This document shows, in pieces, positions 57,498-64,000 of a stretch of 64,000 nucleotides of DNA. A program made the position numbers and the translations under genes. A model generated the notes under the pieces. It was not told the DNA's origin and searched no databases. It saw only the letters and a program-made list of their open reading frames with translations. Positions within the stretch are counted from its first letter, which is position 1. Every line of letters begins with the position of its first letter. Source of the DNA: Puccinellia tenuiflora (Eukaryota > Streptophyta > Magnoliopsida > Poales > Poaceae); assembly GCA_012064385.1 (NCBI GenBank), contig QRDG01000521.1, forward strand, positions 162,002-226,001. The letters run 5' to 3'.

Positions 57498-58911
57498 CAC
57501 TAGTAGGAAATAGGCTAACCGTGGCGCACGTAATTTGGTTACCCGTGGCGCACGGCCCTGCGCCACGGATAACCACGCCACGGCTAACCTATTAGCCGTG
57601 GCGCAGGGGACAAGTGCGCCATGGATAGCGTCCCATAAGCGTGGCGCAGGGGACGAGTGCGCCATGGGTAGCTTCGTCCGAATTAAAAAAAAAGCTGCGT
57701 CACGGGGAGCTTCGTCCCCAGACGCATGCGGGACGTCGCGCCGTCCTCGGCCATAGTAGGTGTCGTCGGTTCGTCCACGTACGTGGGCCGTCGCGCCGGC
57801 CAGCACGTCCTCGTCACGGGGGGCTCCATCCTCACCGGGGGCTTCGCGTTCATGCTCGACAGCTGCTGCTGTCTAGTCTTCGACCTTGTGCTCCACCGCC
57901 GCCTGGAGCTCCGTGGACGCCGCCGGGGGGCTTCGCTCGCCGGGAAGAAAAGCGGACGTGGCGCCGTGGAGGTCGCCGGGGGGCTTCGCTCGCGCATGGC
58001 ACTGCAGTTCCCTGCGAGGTGGTGCGGTGGAGGTGGCCGACCACCGGGATTGCATAGGGAGACGGCCGTGCAGCAGACGGAGGAGAGGGACGACGTCCAC
58101 CAGCAGACGGAGGAGCACAAGGAGCAGAGGGAGACGGAGGAGAGGGAGAGGGAGAGGTTGACGGCTTGAGACAGAGGAGAGGGATGACGAGCAGATGGAG
58201 GAGAAGAAGGAGCAGGTAGAGCGGCGGCAACGCCATGGCACTGGATGGTTCATCGCGTTCCAACACATGATCGTAGGGAATAAGGTGCTGCTAGTCTGCT
58301 AGCTGTAACATATGCATCTCAGAGAGGATAAGGTTGGTGGGTGGTCAACGATCCATTTTTATTTCCCTCAACCAATCAGATGAAGCATATGGACATCACA
58401 TGGATTGTGTGCTAGTTTGAGGCTGATATGAACCGTCGGATCTCATGTGGATAGTGCTAGGTTCACGTGCCTGCAGTGGCCAACCCGAGAGCAAATATTA
58501 CAGTGGCGCAGTAGTTGCGTGCTACGCCACGGGTATGATCTCGCATCCAGAACTAGATATAGAACTAGATATCGTAGTGACGCATCGGATACCTTGTGCG
58601 CCATGGCTAAGTGGTCACCGAAGTGCCACTGGGCCCCACATTTATCCATGGCGCACGGGACGGGTACTGCGCCACGCATATTTTGGTACCCGTGGCGCAC
58701 ATTATTTAGACGCGCCATGCATACTTGTGCGCAGGCCGGCCGGCCAGGGACAAGCTTAGCCGTGGCGCAGGGGCTAGGAGCCTGCGCCACGGCTATGAGC
58801 TTACCCGTGGCGCAGGTCCGGATGGTGCGCCACGTATACTTAGCGGTGGCGCATGTTGTGCTCCGTGCGCCACGGCTATTTGACTCACCTATAAGCCTTT
58901 TCCTACTAGTG
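57498..58911 (+). mobile_element. Non-autonomous mini-CACTA, 1414 bp
   Basis: The left end CACTAGTAGGAAATAGGCT and the inverted right end CACTAGTAGGAAAAGGCT form the TIR. AAT flanks both sides (57495-57497 and 58912-58914). Subterminal CCGTGGCGCA / TGCGCCACGG repeats crowd both ends (57520-57660 and 58500-58880). The middle (57710-58270) is GC-rich, then purine-rich, with no transposase, and may be captured sequence. Confidence 0.93.
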
Positions 58912-58944
58912 AATTATGCTTTACTACAAACATGGGCTGTTACA

Positions 58945-59210
58945 ATTTTCTTTCCTGTCTAGAAAACGTCCGTTGCTAGAAATGTTTTAACTCTTGCAAA
59001 TAAACTCCGAATTAGGTGAAACCAATTTTGTTGGATAAAAGATGACAAGAGACACTCAATAGAAAGTTGAAATATTGAAAACAAGCAAAGATGATTTTGC
59101 GAATAATTGTATGGGTGATACCTTCCACATGGATGAACCGACAAAATCTCCAATACCGAAAATGCAATGGAAGATGCAAATGAAAACCGTTTTCGATGAG
59201 CTTGGGCTTT
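58945..59210 (-). mobile_element. Antisense LTR remnant, left part
   Basis: The reverse complement matches the 3340-3600 part of the LTR at 2651 (AAGCTCATCGAAAACGGTTTTCAT in inverted form). Its continuation lies at 61354, on the other side of an inserted solo LTR. Confidence 0.8.
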
Positions 59211-61353
59211 TGAAAGTGCATGGTCGCCCCTATGTGTGGTTCTGGTAATTAATGAGAATATCTATGGATTAATGTTTATATTGAGCCTCATATACGTTGT
59301 GTCCATATGCGTTGCTTGATCTCCATTTGTTGGAGTCAAGGCTAAGGGAAGAAGATTATATGTTGATCAAGGCTAAGTGCGGGTTGATCAACACTTGAGT
59401 CCAAGTGAAGATATGCCGAAGAGTGCTTCTCCCATATTGGAGTATGGGGCAGAAACATGTGATTGTTCACCAAGCGAAGCGCAATATAGAAAGGTGGTTC
59501 GTCTTGAGGAGAGATCGTCTTCATCGACTTCAAGTGGATTATGCGCAAGGCAAAGGTATGATTTTGATAGGCTTTCTATTTTACTAGTCTCATGATTTTA
59601 GTTGAGAGACCGGGTTATAGGATAGATAGCCATACTATCAAGAGGGGCTCTCGACCGAGTATCTTGATTGTATCGTTCGTGGAGAGCTCAAACCTTTGCA
59701 TCCTTGCAATCATCTTTATTGGTTCTTATTTGGATCTTATCATGGTGTGCTCTTGGTGCTTGTCGTGCTCGTCATGACAAGACCAAGTTCACCGAAAACG
59801 GATTTCATATGAATATCCTATTGCGTTTTTGGTTTTGGAGGTTTATCGGTTCGTCTTTTATTGAGAGGTTTTACCTTTCTCCATTTGGTTTTATCCTCCC
59901 TTGTTGGACTATGATTTTATCTGTATATTCTTGTAGAGCTCGTTGTTATGATTCTAATGAGCCCAAGATCATCAAAAATGGAGGCCGGATACGAAAGTTA
60001 TGCCCTTTTCATTTTTGCACTTCTGCAGTTTTCCATAGGGGCGGAAGTTCACCAGAAGTTCCGGCTCTGTTTTTCTCTGGTTTTTCGGCTAAGTCTTTTT
60101 TCGTGTTTCTCTATGGAGGGGTTCTGGAAATTTGCCCCGGAAATTTCCGGGGGTCCGGAAGTTTCGGTACTTGGTCCGGAAGTTCCGGTCCAGGAAATTT
60201 TGGCTAAGTCATTTTCGCATTTTCACTCTGGAGGTGGTCCGAAACTTTGGCCCAGAAGTTTTCCCCGGAAATTTCCAGGGACCGGAAGTTCCAGCCCTTA
60301 ACCCCGGAAGTTTCGGCCTCCCGTGGCTATAACGGTCAGATTTTGGGGAGGCTATAAATAGCTTCCTTCTTCCCAAGAGGAGGCTGCCCACTTTTTCTCT
60401 CTCTCCTCCATTGTTTGACCTTGAAAAAGCTTGGGTTTCCCTAAATCCCTCCAATGATTCTTGCCCATCTTTAGGGATTCAAGAGAGGAGATGTAGATCT
60501 ACGTTTCCACCGAACAATCTCTCCTCTAAGTGAGGGGAACCTGGTGGATCTAGTTCTTGGAGTTCTTTTGTGGTTATCCTCTTTGTTCTTCCTCTCAAAT
60601 CCCTCCCTAGAATTATTTACTTTGGTTGGTTTTGGGAGTGAAGGACTTGAGCACTTGTGCTCTTGCCATTGCATTTGGTGCATCGGTTTGTGCTCTCAAT
60701 GAAGATTCATGGAAGTTGAAGTTTGAGAAGCTTGTTACTCTTGGGTGCATTGTGTTCCCAAGAATTTGTGACTCTTGGGTGCATTGTGTACCCTAGACGG
60801 TTGGTGGTGTCACGAAGACTTCGAGTTGTGAAGCTTTGGGCAAGGTTTGAGAGCCCCCAATTGAGTTGTGGGTGTGTGCCCTAAGATCGTTGTAAAGGCT
60901 CCGGATTCCGCTTTGAAGGACTCCGATAGTGGAAGGTGAACCTAACCCTAGGGGCGAGGTTTAACGGAGAATAGGATGATGCCTTTGTGTCATCTTGAGT
61001 AGGCCTCTTGTGGCGAGCTCACAACCCTCCAACGAGACGTACTCCCTTAACAAGGAGGAACTCGGGAATACATCCTCGTCTCCGCGTGCCTCGGTTATTC
61101 CTATACCCAAGCTCTTTACTTATGCAATTTCCATAGTGATAGACTTCGTGCTTGAAGTTTTATATCTTGCTATCACCTTGTTGTTTGTCTTGCTTAGCAT
61201 AAGTTTTTGTTGCACATAGGCGAGCCTAGTTTATTTAGGTTGTTGGCTTGTTAATTTAAACACCTAGTTTTATTCCGCAATTGTCAAGCCTTAAACTGGA
61301 AAAGTTTTAATCGCTATTCACCCCCCCTCTAGGCGACATCGTTTGTCCTTTCA
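59211..61353 (+). mobile_element. Solo LTR, 2143 bp, inserted in a related antisense LTR
   Basis: It starts TGAAAGTGCATGG and ends GTCCTTTCA, the same plan as the LTRs at 2651 and 11145 but a distinct subfamily. Flanks GCTTT (59206-59210) and GCTTC (61354-61358) are a 4-of-5 target duplication, and removing the insert rejoins GAGCTTGGGCTT to CTCATGACGAGC, as in the related LTR. A CCGGAAGTTCC array (60040-60320) precedes a TATA box. Confidence 0.88.
60352..60360 (+). promoter_or_regulatory. TATA box of the solo LTR
   Basis: CTATAAATA within GGCTATAAATAGC, followed about 30 bp later by CTTCCC-type sequence suited to transcription start. The related LTR at 2651 has CCCTTTTTAAGGG at the homologous place. 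Confidence 0.7.
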
Positions 61354-62025
61354 GCTTCTCATGACGAGCACGATAAGAACCATCCGCTAACATAGATAAG
61401 AGACAAATAAGAACCAATAAAGATGATTCCAAGGATGCAAAGGTTTGAGTTCTCTAATAACGATGCGATCAAGATACTCGTTCGAGAGCCCTTTGATAGT
61501 ATGACTATCTATCCTATAACCCGGTCTCTTAACTAGCATCATGAGGACGGTAAAACAGAAACCCTATCGAGATCATACCTTTGCCTTGTGCATAATCCAC
61601 TTGAGGTCGATGATGACGATCTTGGACTTCTCAAGTTGAACCACCTTTCTCGATTGCGCTCCGCTCAGTGAAGACTTGCATATTGCTCCACCATACACCA
61701 ATATGGGAGAGACACTCTTCGGCATATCTTCACTTAGCCATTATCGTCAAACGAGCGACAAGCTCCAATCATAGGATATCTTCATGATGATCATCTTGAA
61801 CTTGCACCGCTCAAGCTTGATGACGGTCACCACTTGACATCATCCTCATGGGCTAAATTAACTCTCCATTGTGATGTGAACCCATGGATATATGCCTTGA
61901 AACCAACATATGAAATTCAAGCATGCTTATGGACCAAACTTTCAAAATAACTCAAGGCACACATTAGTCTGTAAGGATTTTCATTAATTACCAAAACCAC
62001 ACATGGGGCCAACTCTGCTCTTTCA
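61354..62025 (-). mobile_element. Antisense LTR remnant, right part
   Basis: The inverted LTR runs from GCTTCTCATGACGAGC to CTCTTTCA (the inverted TGAAAGAG start) at 62025. It is followed directly by an inverted polypurine tract, so this was the 3' LTR of an antisense element. Confidence 0.85.
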
Positions 62026-62140
62026 ATCTCCCTCATTTTGGTAATTGATGACAACCCCTTTTAAGAGGGTTTATATAATGAATTAAGCATTCTTGCAAGA
62101 AAAACAAGCAAGCATGCAAGAGCATTAAATGCACATTTTA

Positions 62141-62249
62141 TGGAGAAACTCATATTATATCGGCCTTCTAATTTTTTTCTCCCATTTCGGCAATGGATGG
62201 CAATGAGGGAGAAGTTTAAAGGGTTTAAGGGAGTTTGGCTTTATGCTTT
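62141..62249 (+). repeat. Locally inverted segment
   Basis: It matches 10916-11025 on the same strand (GGAGAAACTCATATTATATC against GGAGGAACTCATATTATATT; TTAAGGGAGTTTGGCTTTAT against TTAAGGGAATTTGGTTTTAT), although all surrounding element sequence is antisense. It sits at the position expected for this segment, so it was flipped in place. Confidence 0.85.
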
Positions 62250-62250
62250 T

Positions 62251-62518
62251 TTATCTCGGGATGTTTCACTATATTATATCCCCATTGCTAAACGCAATAG
62301 GAAGGGCTCCCAATGGTGAAATTCTTGCTGAAAGCACAGCTACATGCTGGCACTCAATCAAGTAGTAGTGCTGGCACAACACTCGGCTCCTCGGCTCACT
62401 TCGGTGACAATTTGTCCTTAGGCGCATGTCTCAGCAACACAAAACGAGGGTTTCGATCGTTATAGGACTTGACCAAACATCTTACGACACGAGCTGACGA
62501 TAGCCATGCAGCACCTCT
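62251..62518 (-). pseudogene. Mitochondrial small-subunit (18S) rRNA fragment, NUMT
   Basis: The reverse complement carries the near-universal SSU rRNA stretch GGTGCTGCATGGCTATCGTC, then AGCTCGTG, then CAAGTCCTATAACGATCGAA and ACCCTCG (the CAACGAGCGCAACCC region of E. coli 16S). It continues with TTTTGTGTTGCTGAGACATG and GCGCCTAAGG, which fit plant mitochondrial rrn18 and not plastid 16S. About 268 bp of the 3' part of the molecule is present, with several substitutions, so it is a nuclear copy and not a functional gene. Confidence 0.87.
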
Positions 62519-62847
62519 AGACATCTCACCAAAGGAGAAAAGCAATCCAAAAAGAGAGTTCTAAGTAAGAAAGGAGAAGCTCCCCAATGATCATGCACTA
62601 TTGAAGAGAGCACAAATATGGAGTCATCACTCCCCCAAAATCATCTAGAACATAACAAATGCAAAAGATGCATATAACTAAAACAAGACACATCACTTGC
62701 AATAAGGATGGTTGAGCCATCAATTTAAAAGATTCAACATAAGAGAAGCCCAACCGAGCATATGTGTGTGTGACAAGATAAATTATTTGGTAAGACGAAT
62801 AGATGGATGATATAGATCACCATCGTAGCCTTAACCAAAATGAGGGG

Positions 62848-63600
62848 TGATGATCGGTGATGGAAGTGTTGGGTTGTGCCCCAAGCGAAGGCGTGGATGT
62901 AGTAAGTAGCAGTTTTCCCTCGTAAACGAACTAAGGTTTATCTAACCAGTAGGACTTTGAAATCAACAAAAAGTGAATGTTGAAGATCTCTGGTGCTTAA
63001 TCTTCAACAGACGTGTACCTGCACACACTCAAGCAATTATTTTGCCCCCAATGGTGGAAAGGTTGTTAATCTTTCCGGTCTCGCAGAAAACAAAGCGGTT
63101 AATTGTATAGTGAAATAGATGAAAATATGAAAGTGGACCAGAGGAGTAATGATGATGAAAAGTAATGAATAAAGGTTGCAATCAATGTAAAAAGATGGAC
63201 CGGGGGCCATGGGTTCACTAGTGGAGTCTCTCAAGTAAATAAAACACTCATATGATGGGTAAACAAATTATAGCTAGGCAATTTACAAGATTATAACACA
63301 AACTTAATCTAGCTATGACATAGAGAACATGAGAATATTTATGTAGGCATCACGACAATGAACAAAGACTGTTGAGTCCAACTGCATCTTTGTCTAAAAA
63401 GTCCACCGTGGGATCGCTATCCAGCCTGTCACCCAACGGTATTAAGTTGCAAGCAACAAACATTTGCATTAAGTAAAAAGCATGAAGTAAGCAATACTAA
63501 TATCAAAAGAGCATTAACATCGCTGTTTTACCCTTAGTAGCAACAGCACACCCTCGCCTTTAGATGTTTTTGTCACTCGTGCCCAGGAACAAAAGGGGGC
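62848..63600 (-). mobile_element. Partial antisense LTR, same family as 53479-55076
   Basis: It starts TGATGATCGGTGATGG, the inverse of the solo LTR end, and follows it in reverse to CCCAGGAACAAAAGGGGGC. There another element interrupts it. Confidence 0.9.
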
Positions 63601-64000
63601 TGATGTCTACTACACACTTCTATTCTTGCAGACTTGTTGGGCCTCCAAGCGCAGAGGTTTGTAGGACATCGGCAAATTTCCCTTAAGTGAGTAACCCAAG
63701 GTTTATCGAATCCACGGGATGTAGAGGTTGAATGTATCCCCTCTCGAGCAATCCTGTAATTAAGATACAAGAAGTCTCTTGTGTCCCCAACACACCTAAT
63801 ACAATGGCTAATTGTATAGGTGTGATGCATGTAAAATGCATACATGAACTTTGCACTATAATACTTGTATTCCATTCATATTTGCATCATATAAGGGTGA
63901 TATCATTGTTTTATATTGATTTTGGGGATAATTCACAGTTTCCCTATTTATTTGGAATTAACCCTGCACTGGCAGAAAACCCTATTTTCTATATTTTGAT
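63601..64000. mobile_element. Start of another LTR-type element, runs off the window
   Basis: TGATGTCTACTACACACTTC followed by GTTGGGCCTCCAAGCGCAGA is the beginning of a common Triticeae LTR type. A change of texture near 63828 (GCATGTAAAATGCATACATG) may mark a further junction. It is truncated by the window end, and no target duplication can be seen. Confidence 0.6.

Larger units (their letters stand above)
62026..62847 (-). mobile_element. Antisense internal-domain fragment, rearranged
   Basis: The inverted polypurine tract ATCTCCCTCATTTT is followed by sequence antisense to 11035-11130 and, from about 62523, antisense to 10480-10807 of the complete element. Between lie a segment in the opposite orientation (62141-62249) and a mitochondrial rRNA fragment. 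It is cut at 62848 by an LTR of another family. Confidence 0.75.

Noticed and set aside
57486..58268. Overlapping frames of 90-147 aa in the mini-CACTA
   Set aside because: No frame is favoured and both strands are open. Kept only as possible captured cargo.
62251..62518. Bacterial contamination as source of the 16S-like rRNA stretch
   Set aside because: It is embedded in a plant retroelement on both sides, and its variable parts fit plant mitochondrial rrn18.
1..64000. CRISPR array, prokaryotic operon or complete functional tRNA gene
   Set aside because: No regular direct repeats with unique spacers, no operon-like gene spacing, and only a tRNA-like fragment. The sequence is eukaryotic.

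Overview
The window is plant nuclear DNA, almost certainly from a Triticeae grass (wheat, barley or a relative). The grounds are long LTRs primed by initiator-tRNA-Met, a Stowaway MITE with CTCCCTCCG ends, CACTA elements with GGTCCCGGTT subterminal repeats, a single intron-rich gene in a sea of transposons, and a fragment of mitochondrial small-subunit rRNA. I see no bacterial operons, CRISPR array or complete functional tRNA.

Layout. (1) 1-2650: unassigned GC-rich sequence, a GATA microsatellite and a TTAAATCATGCTAGCTA-type minisatellite. (2) 2646-13525: a complete 10.87-kb LTR retrotransposon (LTRs 2651-5029 and 11145-13520, 5-bp target duplication ATTAT, primer site, polypurine tract). It carries only a Copia-type gag broken by one TGA, so it is non-autonomous. 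It sits inside the minisatellite region, which resumes at 13526. (3) 15.5-19.9 kb: the one convincing host gene, 11 exons on the plus strand, product not recognised, with a Stowaway MITE and a poly-C/(CA)n tract in its introns. (4) 20356-46667: a 26.3-kb CACTA (En/Spm-type) transposon with 25-bp TIRs and target duplication CAC. Its own genes are on the minus strand: a seven-exon Transposase_24/Ulp1-protease gene, a small unknown ORF, a TNP2 transposase and a small coiled-coil/membrane protein. A 13.7-kb retrotransposon with a seven-zinc-knuckle gag (26070-39813) is nested in it, and an antisense solo LTR (28698-32270) is nested inside that element's 5' LTR. (5) 46.7-64 kb: a graveyard of nested fragments. 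It holds antisense LTR pieces, a LINE remnant, a truncated CACTA with a tRNA-like insert, two solo LTRs with target duplications, a 523-bp hAT element with a perfect 8-bp duplication, a 1.4-kb mini-CACTA with a perfect 3-bp duplication, and a mitochondrial rrn18 insertion joined to a locally inverted segment.

The retroelements supply only gag and must borrow pol from partners. The CACTA carries all its own genes, but both large ones have a single in-frame TGA, so this copy is probably no longer autonomous. Points most worth a second look are the mitochondrial-rRNA/inversion repair scar (62141-62518), the 140-bp flank duplication replacing a normal target duplication around the nested retroelement, three consecutive strong hairpins inside the CACTA (41436-41861), a promoter-proximal motif module that is swapped between related LTR families, and the unknown gene whose introns are all phase 0.
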